Positions 16,546-24,815 are shown, counted from the stretch's first letter. The stretch: DNA of 64,000 nt from Sporolactobacillus mangiferae (GCF_023336505.1 NZ_JAMAST010000009.1:20095-84094), one strand, 5' to 3'. The notes: a model not told the origin generated them from the sequence alone. Translations and numbers: made by a program.

Positions 16546-16756
16546 TTGCGTCACCTCCTGGTTTGGTCGATTTAAATATGGGCATTTTGAAAGAAATGAA
16601 TTTTCTGTCTTTTGAAAGCTTGAATAAGGATTTTTTTTCTGATCAGAAGCAGGCACTCGAAGCGATGCGGTTGATTTTTTGCTCATTTTCCACAAACGTG
16701 CGATTTGCGCAAAAAACAACGCAATTATATTTTAACATATATCATTTCATGCATCC

Positions 16757-16793
16757 AAAAAGCAGCCGTTTGCCCATGCGAGGTAAACGGCTG
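16757..16793 (-). terminator. Terminator-like hairpin, minus strand
   Basis: Stem of 12 bp (CAGCCGTTTACC with GGGCAAACGGCTG, one G-U) followed on the minus strand by CTTTTTGG. It is about 480 bp beyond the isochorismatase-like gene, in its direction. Confidence 0.55.
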
Positions 16794-16817
16794 TGAGAAA
16801 ATAAAAAGAGCCGCTTA

Positions 16818-16868
16818 TTCCTGAATACAGGAAAAAGCATTTTTTCATACAGGTCTTAAGACCTGTAT
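16818..16868. other. Two perfect dyads in a gene-free stretch
   Basis: TTCCTG-AATA-CAGGAA (16818-16833) is followed 13 bp later by a perfect 22-bp palindrome with half-site ATACAGGTCTT (16847-16868). Both share the unit ATACAGG. No T tract follows the larger one in the usual terminator manner, so an operator or a bidirectional structure is possible. The surrounding 16,794-16,944 region holds no gene. Confidence 0.45.
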
Positions 16869-16944
16869 TTGTCATCATAAAACAAATGTAAAAAAAAGAA
16901 AAGACATTCCCTCTATTTGTCAAAGTTTTTTTGGTTTCAGTCTT

Positions 16945-17255
16945 ATTAGAAAAACCGAGTGATGCATTGGATCATTGATCGCAACACTGTCGTCGTTTGA
17001 GCGCGATTTACCGGTCATCGCGTGCTTTCACTGTTTCCTGCCAGCGTCTTTGATTTATTTTGTTGGCATCGGAGCCCCAAGCTGCTCGCTTGCCGCGGGC
17101 GATCCGGAAGCCTCCGCGGGCAGGCAAATTTTCGCGGGGTCCCGCATCAACAGAAACCTCCGCAGGTGTCCGGCGCCCCTCAAGCGGGTCATGGAGGTTA
17201 AAGCGAAGTATCCTCCCTGCTGGCTCTGCGAGGGATTCAGTCGCACTCATTGAAA
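16945..17255 (+). repeat. Modular intergenic repeat, one ATTTACCGGTCAT unit
   Basis: Positions 16945-17020 nearly duplicate 17845-17920. It contains a single ATTTACCGGTCAT unit at about 17006, then TCGCGTGCTTTCAC, a TTGGCATCGG segment and a GC-rich palindromic block GCGATCCGGAAGCCTCCGCG shared with 31030 and, inverted, with about 63020-63050. Composition is much richer in GC than the neighbouring genes. Confidence 0.7.
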
Positions 17256-17269
17256 AGTAAATATGGATG

Positions 17270-17794
17270 TCATCCTCTTTTCAGGTAAGTTTCAAGATCA
17301 TTCACTGAAATCTCACCGGAATTATCGAGCACGGTACAAATGAAATCAGGAATATCGAGATCGTTCATGCCATAGGTTGCACCTGTATTGACACTGCCGC
17401 AGGCATCCTCAATCACCTGCACCTTATAGCCATGTTCAAAAGCGGCAACCGAATTAAACAAGATACAGTACTCAGCATTAAATCCGCAAAGCACGACCTC
17501 ATGAACACCGGCTGTTTTCAATTTATCATTTAACTTTGTCTGATAAAAAGCGCTTGGCAGCGATTTCTCTATCAATTCTGAAACATATGGAGCCAGCTGT
17601 CTGCAAATGCCCGCGCCTGGCGTTCCTGTCCGAATCCGGCTCTTCGGATTGTCCGTTTTATGCTGGATAAAAAAAATCGGCTCCTGTTTTTTCTGATATT
17701 CATTAATTAACTGTTTGATTCGGCCAACCATCGCACGGTAATCGCCAGAATCGACGAATCCCTGCTGTACATCAATAACGAGCAAAGCACGCAT
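17270..17794 (-). CDS. Isochorismatase-family cysteine hydrolase
   Basis: 174-aa alpha/beta hydrolase of the isochorismatase/nicotinamidase superfamily. The expected triad is visible as D8 in VIDVQQGF, K77 in EKSLPSAF and C110 in GFNAEYC. Substrate is unknown; small amides or N-carbamoyl compounds are common in this group. The ATG at 17794 follows GGGGAG; a longer frame would take 44 extra residues from repeat DNA and is rejected. The gene is bracketed by near-identical direct repeats (16945 and 17845), which is unusual for the region. Confidence 0.82.
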   Translation of the reverse strand: MRALLVIDVQQGFVDSGDYRAMVGRIKQLINEYQKKQEPIFFIQHKTDNPKSRIRTGTPGAGICRQLAPYVSELIEKSLPSAFYQTKLNDKLKTAGVHEVVLCGFNAEYCILFNSVAAFEHGYKVQVIEDACGSVNTGATYGMNDLDIPDFICTVLDNSGEISVNDLETYLKRG

Positions 17795-17844
17795 CAATTT
17801 CTCCCCTTTTTTATCAGAATAGACCTTCAATTGCCCAAAATCAA

Positions 17845-17960
17845 TTAAGAAAAACCGGGTGATGCAATGGATCATTGACCGCAACACTGTCGTCGTTTGA
17901 GCGCGATTTACCGACCATTTCAGCATGATTTACCGGTCATTCCTTTAGGTGGAAGTTCTG
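17845..17960 (+). repeat. Modular intergenic repeat, two ATTTACC units
   Basis: About 75 bp nearly identical to 16945-17020, then two tandem units (ATTTACCGACCAT, ATTTACCGGTCAT). It lacks the GC-rich tail seen at 17040-17180. It lies immediately upstream of the isochorismatase-like gene, so that gene's promoter probably falls inside or next to it. The remaining bases to 18060 show a short direct repeat of GGTGGAA but no gene. Confidence 0.7.
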
Positions 17961-18078
17961 CGGTGTTCGGTGGAACTTTTCCGCAGTTGCATCACAGAAT
18001 TCACTGCTTATTCTGCGTTTCTATGAATCTGTGCTTAGTGTCACGTTTCATTTTTTTATGGATTGGTATAAAATAAGT

Positions 18079-18094
18079 TTGAAAACGGTTTATT
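18079..18094. promoter_or_regulatory. Possible cre site (CcpA) upstream of the arginase-fold gene
   Basis: TTGAAAACGGTTTATT resembles the catabolite-response consensus WTGNAANCGNWNNCAW, failing at the CA near the end. It lies just downstream of a TATAAA -10-like sequence at 18068, a location suited to repression. A similar sequence occurs at 57691-57706. Confidence 0.3.
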
Positions 18095-18132
18095 TTCTGT
18101 GATTTAACGATTCAGGAAAGGAGTGTTCCTAC

Positions 18133-18939
18133 ATGACTTTGTTGCATCATGAAATCACATTCTGTAATTTTGATGGAACATACACCATGCAACCGCGTCT
18201 GCTTGCGGCATCGCCCCATCACTGGCTCGATTTCAGCAGCGTTTGCGGCACCAATTTATATTGCTCGCCTGAAGCATTTGCGCACATCCGCAATCAATTA
18301 AACACTCTGCCGGAGAGCGGGCTTACTTTTCTGGGCAGCGGAAACTATCATTATGCCACGCTTGCTCTGTTGCTGAACATTCGCCGCCCCTTTTCTCTGA
18401 TTCTTTTCGATCACCATACTGATCTTCAAAAGGGAAGCATTGGTCATATGCTGTCTTGCGGCTCGTGGGTCCGTCATGCTCTCAAAGAACTGAAACATCT
18501 GAGGAAAACAATGATTATCGGTCCTGAACCGCCTGCCTGGCAAATGGATGCATATACGGAGCGTCAGCGCGTGACCGTTCTTTCCGAACACGGACTTACA
18601 ACGCCGCAGCAATTGCTTGCCAGTATCCCGACAGACACAATATATATAAGCATCGACAAGGATCTCTTATCGTCACATGACGCAAAAACCAATTGGCATC
18701 AGGGCACCATGCCTATAAAGAAATTGCTGACTTTCATTCGAGCTCTGATTCGCGACAGACGGGTGGAAGGTCTTGACGTATGCGGAGAGTGGCCAATACG
18801 TCCGTACGAGCATTTTGATGCTCAGACACGTGTTTGGATTCAGAGAAATGAACAAAGCAATCTAGCCATTACCCGAACGTTCCTGAAGGCCAAAAAACAG
18901 GTGGCGATGCCTTCCATCCAATCGCGAAACGCTATTTAA
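18133..18939 (+). CDS. Arginase-fold (ureohydrolase) protein, divergent
   Basis: 268-aa protein. All six dinuclear-manganese ligands of ureohydrolases can be placed: H73 in GSGNYHY, D93/H95/D97 in DHHTD, and D175/D177 in SIDKD. It is shorter than arginase or agmatinase and lacks the usual DP after the last motif and the N-terminal signature, so substrate specificity is open. E219 in GLDVCGE may be the substrate-binding glutamate. The ATG follows GAAAGGAGTG. Expressed alone, with a terminator right behind. It may hydrolyse a guanidino compound other than arginine; that is inference. Confidence 0.78.
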   Translation: MTLLHHEITFCNFDGTYTMQPRLLAASPHHWLDFSSVCGTNLYCSPEAFAHIRNQLNTLPESGLTFLGSGNYHYATLALLLNIRRPFSLILFDHHTDLQKGSIGHMLSCGSWVRHALKELKHLRKTMIIGPEPPAWQMDAYTERQRVTVLSEHGLTTPQQLLASIPTDTIYISIDKDLLSSHDAKTNWHQGTMPIKKLLTFIRALIRDRRVEGLDVCGEWPIRPYEHFDAQTRVWIQRNEQSNLAITRTFLKAKKQVAMPSIQSRNAI

Positions 18940-18994
18940 AACCTATGAGTCAGAACCCAGGCCATCGATCCGTATTTTTGAACATTAAATTATA

Positions 18995-19041
18995 AAAAGC
19001 TGCTGTACACTCCCTGAAATAAGAGGGACAGCAGCTTTTTT
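18995..19041. terminator. Bidirectional terminator
   Basis: AAAAAGCTGCTGT and ACAGCAGCTTTTTT form a long stem with A and T tracts on both sides, between the convergent arginase-fold and yfkM-like genes; it can serve both. Confidence 0.85.
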
Positions 19042-19067
19042 AACGTGGCACCGTTCACGAATGAAAC

Positions 19068-19577
19068 TTAAGCCAGGACTTTCAGGCTCTCCCGGTTAAA
19101 CGCAGGAATATCATCGGGAGTCCGGCTTGTTACAAGATTGTGGCAGACAACGACCTCTTCATCTTTGTACTTTGCTCCAGCATTTTTAAGATCTACAGCT
19201 ATGGATTTGTAGCCGGTAATATTGCGATCTTTGATGGCTTCTGCCGTAATCAGCAGCTGAGGACCATGGCAAATGGCAAACACGCCTTTATCATCATCCA
19301 TGAATGCCTTTGTAAACGCAACAAAGCGATCATCGTCACGCAGATTATCCGGTGAATAGCCACCGGCAATCAGCAATGCATCGAAATCGCCCGGTTTTAC
19401 TTCATCAATAGACGCGTCGGCTGTCACTTCAGTACCGTGTTTTCCTTTAATGACCGCACCTTTTGTTTTTCCGATAACGGTAACTGTGTGACCTGCTTCT
19501 TTATACGCTTTCGCAGGTTCGGTAAATTCAACATCTTCAAAATCATTAGCAAGTACAGCGGCAATTTTCTTAGCCAT
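19068..19577 (-). CDS. yfkM: DJ-1/PfpI-family stress protein (YfkM-like)
   Basis: 169-aa DJ-1/PfpI protein. The nucleophilic elbow AICHGPQLL gives C103 followed by H104, with an acidic residue in the N-terminal FEDVEFTEP segment, as in YfkM (general stress protein 18) and PfpI-type glyoxalase/deglycases. The likely role is removal of methylglyoxal damage. The ATG at 19577 follows GAGGAGG; upstream in-frame residues have no ribosome site. A sigma-A type promoter lies upstream (19660-19689); no clear sigma-B promoter was found. Confidence 0.88.
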   Translation of the reverse strand: MAKKIAAVLANDFEDVEFTEPAKAYKEAGHTVTVIGKTKGAVIKGKHGTEVTADASIDEVKPGDFDALLIAGGYSPDNLRDDDRFVAFTKAFMDDDKGVFAICHGPQLLITAEAIKDRNITGYKSIAVDLKNAGAKYKDEEVVVCHNLVTSRTPDDIPAFNRESLKVLA

Positions 19578-19659
19578 ATAAATCCTCCTCGCTATTATTA
19601 TGACTGTTGCCTGTCCGGTTCTTTGAAATCTGGCCAGACAAGTTAAGTCCACAACTGTT

Positions 19660-19689
19660 ATTATAGATAACTCTTCAGTGCCTATTCAA
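19660..19689 (-). promoter_or_regulatory. Promoter of the yfkM-like gene
   Basis: On the minus strand TTGAAT (19689-19684), 18-bp spacer and TATAAT (19665-19660), about 83 bp upstream of the start codon. Confidence 0.6.
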
Positions 19690-19705
19690 ATGATTTGCTT
19701 ATGCA

Positions 19706-20566
19706 TCAGTACTTCCGGTAGGCGTACGGAGATTTTGGCTTGGCAACGGAGTGCCATTTTGTTACCTTAAGTACCGGGATTGTCTGTTTAAAAGGCTGAT
19801 AGTACGTTTCCGTCAGCTTCCCTTCGACACGAAGCCATGTGTCATCTTTGTAATCAATTGATTCAGGAAACTGGACCATCATACCGAAGACACCCGCGTC
19901 GGCAATACAGTGAATGATGCCGAAACGAAACAGGAAAAGCTGATTTTTCTCCAGTGCATCGCCATGATAAACAAAACCCATCATTGATACGTGCTTGTTT
20001 GTGAAATTGCCGGGATAATTGTAAATCGCTTCAAGTGCGCGGAGATAATTATCGTCGTTCAGATAAAGCTGACCCGGTTTACTGTATTTTTCCATATCGG
20101 ATTTCAGCATTCGTTTATACGTGCTGCTTTCGTAATACTGGCTCGTATCCGGTTTCAGAATCTGGTGGTTCGCATATTGATCCTTATCGTTGTCAATTTC
20201 CGCAAAGTGAAAACCTTTTGCCCGGACAATGGTTGAGTCCAGTGTCGCGATCGGGAGAAAAAGTCCGGTAACGAGCGGAAAAATCACGAGACCATAAGTA
20301 ACCGTTCTTTTCCACCACGTATCGTTCTCATGACTGTGATCATGGCCAAAGAGCCTTTTCTCCTGATCCGCATGCGCATGACTGTCCTTCCTGATGCCTT
20401 CCATGTTCCATTTCACCAGCTGATAGACAGCCATGATTCCAATGATGAAAATCATTGAGAAAGACAGATAGCCATAGCGCATGTTGATATATTTACTGAT
20501 ATCACCGGTCAGATGCAAATGAAGAAACAGATAGGCGAATCCAAATAAAATAAGAAAACGAAGCAT
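19706..20566 (-). CDS. ycgQ: YcgQ-type TIGR03943 permease subunit with His-rich loop
   Basis: 286-aa protein with two N-terminal helices, a cytoplasmic or external His-rich loop (residues near 64-84 with HAHADQE and GHDHSHE), a third helix, then a soluble C-terminal domain. It matches the TIGR03943 family that always pairs with a YcgR/YraQ-type permease. The His-rich loop suggests a metal ligand or sensor. The ATG at 20566 follows AAGGAGTGACACAA, eight bases after the ribosome site and 12 bp past the ycgR stop, so the pair is co-translated. Function is unproven. Confidence 0.82.
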   Translation of the reverse strand: MLRFLILFGFAYLFLHLHLTGDISKYINMRYGYLSFSMIFIIGIMAVYQLVKWNMEGIRKDSHAHADQEKRLFGHDHSHENDTWWKRTVTYGLVIFPLVTGLFLPIATLDSTIVRAKGFHFAEIDNDKDQYANHQILKPDTSQYYESSTYKRMLKSDMEKYSKPGQLYLNDDNYLRALEAIYNYPGNFTNKHVSMMGFVYHGDALEKNQLFLFRFGIIHCIADAGVFGMMVQFPESIDYKDDTWLRVEGKLTETYYQPFKQTIPVLKVTKWHSVAKPKSPYAYRKY

Positions 20567-20578
20567 TTGTGTCACTCC

Positions 20579-21502
20579 TTAAATGAGCAGTGCGCCGGCA
20601 AAAACGCAGACAAAGATTAAAGTAATCAGTCCGGCCACAAATTTTTTTCTAAAGGTTGACAGCATCATGATCAGATTTTTGATATCGACCATCGCGCCGA
20701 ACACAAGAAATGCGCTCAGCGGGCCCGGCGGAAATGTGCTTCGGAACGAAGAGGCGACAAAGGCGTCCGCTTCAGAACAAAGCGACATGATAAAGGCAAG
20801 CCCCATCATCACAAGAATGGCGGTGACCGGCGTATTGGCAAGTGAGAGCAGCACACTTTGTTTAATAAATGTCTGCATCGCCGCCGCGATAAATGCGCCG
20901 AACACAAGGTATTTGCCGACGGAAAAAAATTCGTCGATCGCATGGTCCATGGTTCCTTTAAATTTGTCCTTAAAGGTCAGCGATTCTATGCTGTCGCCAT
21001 CGTCGTGATGGTGATGTATATGCGCCACCTTCTTTTCGGCATATTCCCGCAGCTGATTTTCCGGAAAAAGGAAAGAGACAAGCAAACCAACCGCAATGGA
21101 TACTCCGAAGGCGAGCCCGGCACGATAAAAGACCATCTGCCAGCTGCTCCCAAAGGCAATATAAGTTGCAAAGAGCACGACCGGATTAATAATCGGTCCT
21201 GCCAGCATAAAGGCAATGGCAGCATGAAGCGGCACTTTTTTCTTTACCAGGCGCTCAGTAATCGGCACAATGCCGCATTCACAGGCGGGAAAAAGGGAAC
21301 CCATGCATGTCCCAAAAACAACCGAACCAAAGCGGTTTTTCGGAATCACGCGTGCCAGCATCGCATCTGTGACAAACATCTGAATCAATGCGGAAATAAA
21401 AACACCGATAATGATAAATGGAACCGCTTCAATAATAATACTGATAAAAATTGTATTTAATTGCAGAAATGAATGGCTGAACAATCTTATCACTCCGATC
21501 AA
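20579..21502 (-). CDS. ycgR: YcgR-type permease (UPF0718/YraQ family)
   Basis: 307-aa membrane protein with about eight helices. Family signs are FPACECGIVPITERL (first half), LAGPIINPVVL, and LCSEADAFVASSF in the second half. A His/Asp-rich loop (HIHHHHDDGD, near residue 165) sits between halves. Related permeases (ArsP, YraQ) export arsenicals or other small ions; with the His-rich partner a metal is a reasonable guess. The TTG start at 21502 has AAGGA close upstream; a GTG three codons later is an alternative. Confidence 0.82.
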   Translation of the reverse strand: MIGVIRLFSHSFLQLNTIFISIIIEAVPFIIIGVFISALIQMFVTDAMLARVIPKNRFGSVVFGTCMGSLFPACECGIVPITERLVKKKVPLHAAIAFMLAGPIINPVVLFATYIAFGSSWQMVFYRAGLAFGVSIAVGLLVSFLFPENQLREYAEKKVAHIHHHHDDGDSIESLTFKDKFKGTMDHAIDEFFSVGKYLVFGAFIAAAMQTFIKQSVLLSLANTPVTAILVMMGLAFIMSLCSEADAFVASSFRSTFPPGPLSAFLVFGAMVDIKNLIMMLSTFRKKFVAGLITLIFVCVFAGALLI

Positions 21503-21651
21503 AACATCCTTCGCCCGGCTGGCGAAAACTTAGATGCCCTATCTGAACCAGTACAATAAAAACGTCTTTTAGTCTACCACCGCTTTTGCCTGGTGACAAA
21601 AATATGTTTTAATTTATACGTTTTATCAGGAATATTTCTGCTAAAAAGAGC

Positions 21652-21682
21652 TTGAGCATGACGTAACGTTAAGGTGTATGCT
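21652..21682 (+). promoter_or_regulatory. MerR-type promoter with 19-bp spacer
   Basis: TTGAGC (21652-21657), exactly 19 bp, TATGCT (21677-21682), with the palindrome TAACGTTA inside the spacer. Over-long spacers with a central dyad are diagnostic of MerR-family activated promoters, so the downstream regulator is probably autoregulated. Confidence 0.65.
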
Positions 21683-21703
21683 GAAAAAGTCAGGAGGGGT
21701 TCC

Positions 21704-22471
21704 ATGAATTATACCGTCACGCAGATGAGTCGACTTGCCGGGGTCAGCGCGCGCACCCTGCGCTATTATGACAAAATCGGATTGCTGAAGCCGGAATTTA
21801 TAAACGAATCAGGTTATCGAATGTATGGGCCAAAACAGGTGGACCTGCTTCAGCAGATTCTCTTTTACCGTGAGCTGAGATTCAGTTTAAAAGAGATCAG
21901 CAAAATGCTTCACGTGCCCTCATTCAGCCTGATCGGCGCCCTGACTGAACAGCACCAAAAATTAATTGCAGAACAAAAGCGTTTGGATCTGCTGATCGCG
22001 ACAGTGGAAAAAGCGCTCGCTGCTCAAAAAGGAGAGCTGATTATGAGCGACCAGGAGAAGTTTGAAGGATTTAAAAAACAAATGCTTGACCAAAATGAAA
22101 AGCAATATGGAAAGGAAATTCACGAGAAGTACGGCGATCATATCGTCAATCAGTCGAATGATCAATTTGCACAGATGAGCAAAGAAGACTATGAAGCGAC
22201 GGTTGCCATACAAAACGAACTGATTCAGAATCTGAAACAGGCGCTTAAATTAAATGATCCTGCAAGCGAGCCGGCGCAGAAAGCGGCCGATTTACACCGT
22301 CAATGGCTCTTTTATTTTTGGCCTGAGGGGACGTATACAAAAGAAGCGCATGCAGGTCTCGCGCAAATGTATGTGGACGACTCACGGTTCACGCATTACT
22401 ATGAAGATCACGTCGCTGAAGGCGCGGCAAAGATGCTCCGTGATGCGGTGCGCATTTATACGTCAAAATGA
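21704..22471 (+). CDS. mta: MerR-family regulator with TipAS effector domain (Mta-like)
   Basis: 255 aa, nearly the length of B. subtilis Mta (257). Residues 1-70 form the MerR winged helix (QMSRLAGVSARTLRYYDKIGL), followed by a long dimerisation coiled coil (75-115) and a C-terminal TipAS domain (about 130-255) that binds drugs or antibiotics in TipAL. Such proteins activate multidrug transporters and their own gene. The ATG at 21704 has AGGAGGGG upstream. No transporter gene is adjacent, so targets lie elsewhere. Symbol assigned by resemblance; other TipAS regulators are possible. Confidence 0.8.
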   Translation: MNYTVTQMSRLAGVSARTLRYYDKIGLLKPEFINESGYRMYGPKQVDLLQQILFYRELRFSLKEISKMLHVPSFSLIGALTEQHQKLIAEQKRLDLLIATVEKALAAQKGELIMSDQEKFEGFKKQMLDQNEKQYGKEIHEKYGDHIVNQSNDQFAQMSKEDYEATVAIQNELIQNLKQALKLNDPASEPAQKAADLHRQWLFYFWPEGTYTKEAHAGLAQMYVDDSRFTHYYEDHVAEGAAKMLRDAVRIYTSK

Positions 22472-22481
22472 ATATGTATCC

Positions 22482-22520
22482 AAAAGGGATTGGCTGTCAC
22501 GCACAGTCAATCCCTTTTTG
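22482..22520 (+). terminator. Intrinsic terminator of the MerR gene
   Basis: AAAGGGATTGGCTGT pairs with ACAGTCAATCCCTTT (one mismatch) around CACGC and ends in TTTTT, 10 bp after the stop codon. Confidence 0.85.
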
Positions 22521-22593
22521 CTCAAACAAGCAAGTATAGAAATTGTGTGCCTTCACCGGAGATTTGACGAAGCCAACTTTTCTTAAGCAAAGA

Positions 22594-23469
22594 TTAATCA
22601 GAGAAATCCTGAGTAAAAAATACCCAGCCGTCTGATCCGCCGTTCTTCTCTCCGTAGACAACTCCGACACCAATATATGTGTATTGCGGTTTTAGAATAT
22701 TTGCCCGGTGTGCCGGTGAACGCATCCAGCCATCCATTGTCGCCTGCGCGCTCCAGATCTGATTCCATCCGTAGTAATCGACATCACCTTTTGCATACGC
22801 AACATTTTGTCCCGCGACCGTATTTCTGGAGAAGTTCACCATACCATGGCTCATCGCACCGTTTTTGAACTGTTGCCTGCTCCACTGGCGCGCGAAATTC
22901 TGGAGCTCTGATTTCACCCGCAGCGGCTGAAGTCCGTTCTCTGTGCGGACATTATTTACCAGACCGACAATCTGCTGTTCAACAGATGCATTATATTGTC
23001 CGGCAGCATCCGGCTGCGGAGCTGGTGACTTTGAAGGGATGCTTTTTTTAGTGGTAACAGATTTCTTCTCGGATGGTTTTTTTATGGCTGCTTTCGTGTT
23101 CTTGGTTTCCGTTTCTTTTGCGGCTGTTTGTTTCACTGCTTCTTTGGATTCAGCAGATCCATTCGATTTGTCAGGCCCGTTTGACGTGTTTTTCGTTTCA
23201 ACTGATTTTTTCACGTTTACAGCGCTTCTTTGCGGGGCCTTTACTGTGTTGCTATCCGTATTTTTCTTTTTGATTGTTTCCGTAGCATCCTGCTTGTTCT
23301 TCTCTTTCTTCCGGCTCGTCATCTTTGAATCTTGCTGAACGATTTTCTGAGATTCACTCGTTTTCGGGGCAGCTGCTTTGAGCCGATCCGCATCAGAAGC
23401 TGTCGCAGCCGACAGAGACAGCAGCATTACGAGCAGTCCTGCCAAAGCACACGGAACAAGGCGCATCAT
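22594..23469 (-). CDS. Exported CAP-domain protein (YkwD-like)
   Basis: 291 aa. Residues 1-25 are a signal peptide ending near ATAS. Residues 30-155 are a low-complexity Lys/Thr/Ser/Glu-rich linker, and 160-291 form a CAP/SCP domain with the cavity histidines in MSHGM and SPAHRANIL and the GVGVVYG strand. CAP proteins in Bacillales include spore-coat and cell-wall associated members (YkwD, SafA neighbours); activity is unclear. The ATG at 23469 follows GAAGGGAGA, preferred over one six codons upstream. The charged linker suggests cell-wall retention. A degenerate piece of the hairpin repeat lies just downstream (about 22562-22590). Confidence 0.82.
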   Translation of the reverse strand: MMRLVPCALAGLLVMLLSLSAATASDADRLKAAAPKTSESQKIVQQDSKMTSRKKEKNKQDATETIKKKNTDSNTVKAPQRSAVNVKKSVETKNTSNGPDKSNGSAESKEAVKQTAAKETETKNTKAAIKKPSEKKSVTTKKSIPSKSPAPQPDAAGQYNASVEQQIVGLVNNVRTENGLQPLRVKSELQNFARQWSRQQFKNGAMSHGMVNFSRNTVAGQNVAYAKGDVDYYGWNQIWSAQATMDGWMRSPAHRANILKPQYTYIGVGVVYGEKNGGSDGWVFFTQDFSD

Positions 23470-23673
23470 AAAAAAATCTCCCTTCATTTACGTTTGATCA
23501 TCAAACACGGCGGCCCAGCTGTCGTAGCGAATAGTCGCCTTAGACCTGTGGCTTTGCGTCACTGCTTTTCAGCAGTTTTGCCATTTTGAAAAAAGATTTG
23601 TTTCTAAGCTATTGGATTTATTTAACGGGGGCAGCTGGCCTGTCCGTCTTTAAAAATCCGGACTCAATGAAAA

Positions 23674-24039
23674 TCAGTCGTTCTCGCATGAAATTTCCTG
23701 CTGAACGTGCCTGCTGAATGCCTTCAGGACAAGCTGATAACTTCGATCCAGCATTCCCTTTAAAACCGATTCAGGAACATCACTGTCCAGGTACAGAGAA
23801 TTCCAATGCGTTTTGTTCATGTAGTAACCCGGAACAATCGCAGGATATTCTTCTCGCAGCCGCGCACCCAGTTCCGGCGGAAGCTTGACCGTAATGATGG
23901 GAAGGTTATTTTTGTCGCCACCACGCATCGCAAACATTTTGCCGCGAATCATGTACCGTGTAGCCTGCCATTCTTCCTTGTAATCCTGCTCGGCACCTTT
24001 TTTGGCGAGACAATAAGCATCGATCCAGCCCGTTTTCAT
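23674..24039 (-). CDS. MmcQ/YjbR-family protein
   Basis: 121-aa protein of the MmcQ/YjbR (double-wing) family. Typical features are KMFAMRGGDKNNLPIITVKLPPELG and the YMNKTHWNSLYLDSDVP segment (residues 73-90). Family members are annotated DNA-binding on the basis of a structure, but no target is known. The ATG follows GGAGGGAGCTGTC. It is a single-gene unit. Confidence 0.8.
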   Translation of the reverse strand: MKTGWIDAYCLAKKGAEQDYKEEWQATRYMIRGKMFAMRGGDKNNLPIITVKLPPELGARLREEYPAIVPGYYMNKTHWNSLYLDSDVPESVLKGMLDRSYQLVLKAFSRHVQQEISCEND

Positions 24040-24413
24040 GACAGCTCCCTCCGAGCTCTTTGAAATTTCGTTCTACTGTTCATATCGGTGCGCTTCGACG
24101 TATTCTTAAGATGAGCCAATACTCTTATCTTAGGCCTGATTCTCACACATTTGAAAACCCGTGACAATGGGGCGAATGAAGCGCAGTATCAACAAAATGA
24201 AAAAAGAACCTCCATCCATGAAGACAGAGCCCCTTTGGCAGCTTGGCGAATCATAAAATTTCAGGAAACCAGGCCTGTTCTTAATCTCCAACCACGATTT
24301 AACGATCTGTACCTTTCAGGGTGCGTCATCGATGCGGTTGCTCGCTTGCCTTGATATAGCGCGAGGCTTCTGACAAAGGCCTGATCCACCTGTACATCTC
24401 TAAAGTCTATGTG
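24040..24413. other. Gene-free stretch with weak repeat traces
   Basis: No ORF with a ribosome site was found. A GCGAGGCTTCTGAC motif at 24360-24373 is shared in part with the repeat near 62760 (GCGAGGCTTCTCCG), and a GATGCGGTTGCT piece at about 24330 is like 43594. It looks like a decayed member of the intergenic repeat family. Confidence 0.35.
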
Positions 24414-24791
24414 TTAAAAAAAACGTAAGCGGCTGAAAATACGTGAGCGATAACTCTGGAATGCGGCTGTGCGCGTAATCGACCGTTTCTCGACCAGCTG
24501 ATTGATCTTCAGCCGTTTATAGCGCAGCTGCCTGTTCAGCGCCGTGCGTTCCTGATCATCATTGCAGCATTTGATCAAATCACTCAAAGTGACCATGTCT
24601 TTTCTCAGCTGAAGTTCTTCAGGGAGCATTCCCGCATTTTTCAGCATTTTATAGCCAGCTCGGAGCTCTTTCGGCACCGAAGACAGATCTTCGAGAACGA
24701 GGGGCTTCCCCTTTCCTGGAAGATGATCAAAAGCGCCAGATTTCAGCCCTTCCTTAATTTTTTCTTCTGCCATGATTTCGATAATGCCCAT
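24414..24791 (-). CDS. DUF1992 (DnaJ-C28 domain) protein
   Basis: 125-aa protein with the DUF1992 pattern: GIIEIMAEEKIKEGLKSGAFDHLPGKGKPL at the start, then an ELRAGYKMLKNAGMLPEELQLRKD segment. The domain is shared with eukaryotic DNAJC28 but lacks any J domain. Function in bacteria is unknown. The ATG at 24791 follows GAGGTGG by five bases; the in-frame GTG three codons earlier overlaps that ribosome site and is not used. It lies 24 bp after the yhfW-like gene, probably one transcript. Confidence 0.8.
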   Translation of the reverse strand: MGIIEIMAEEKIKEGLKSGAFDHLPGKGKPLVLEDLSSVPKELRAGYKMLKNAGMLPEELQLRKDMVTLSDLIKCCNDDQERTALNRQLRYKRLKINQLVEKRSITRTAAFQSYRSRIFSRLRFF

Positions 24792-24815
24792 GAAGGCCAC
24801 CTCTTGTTTAAATGG

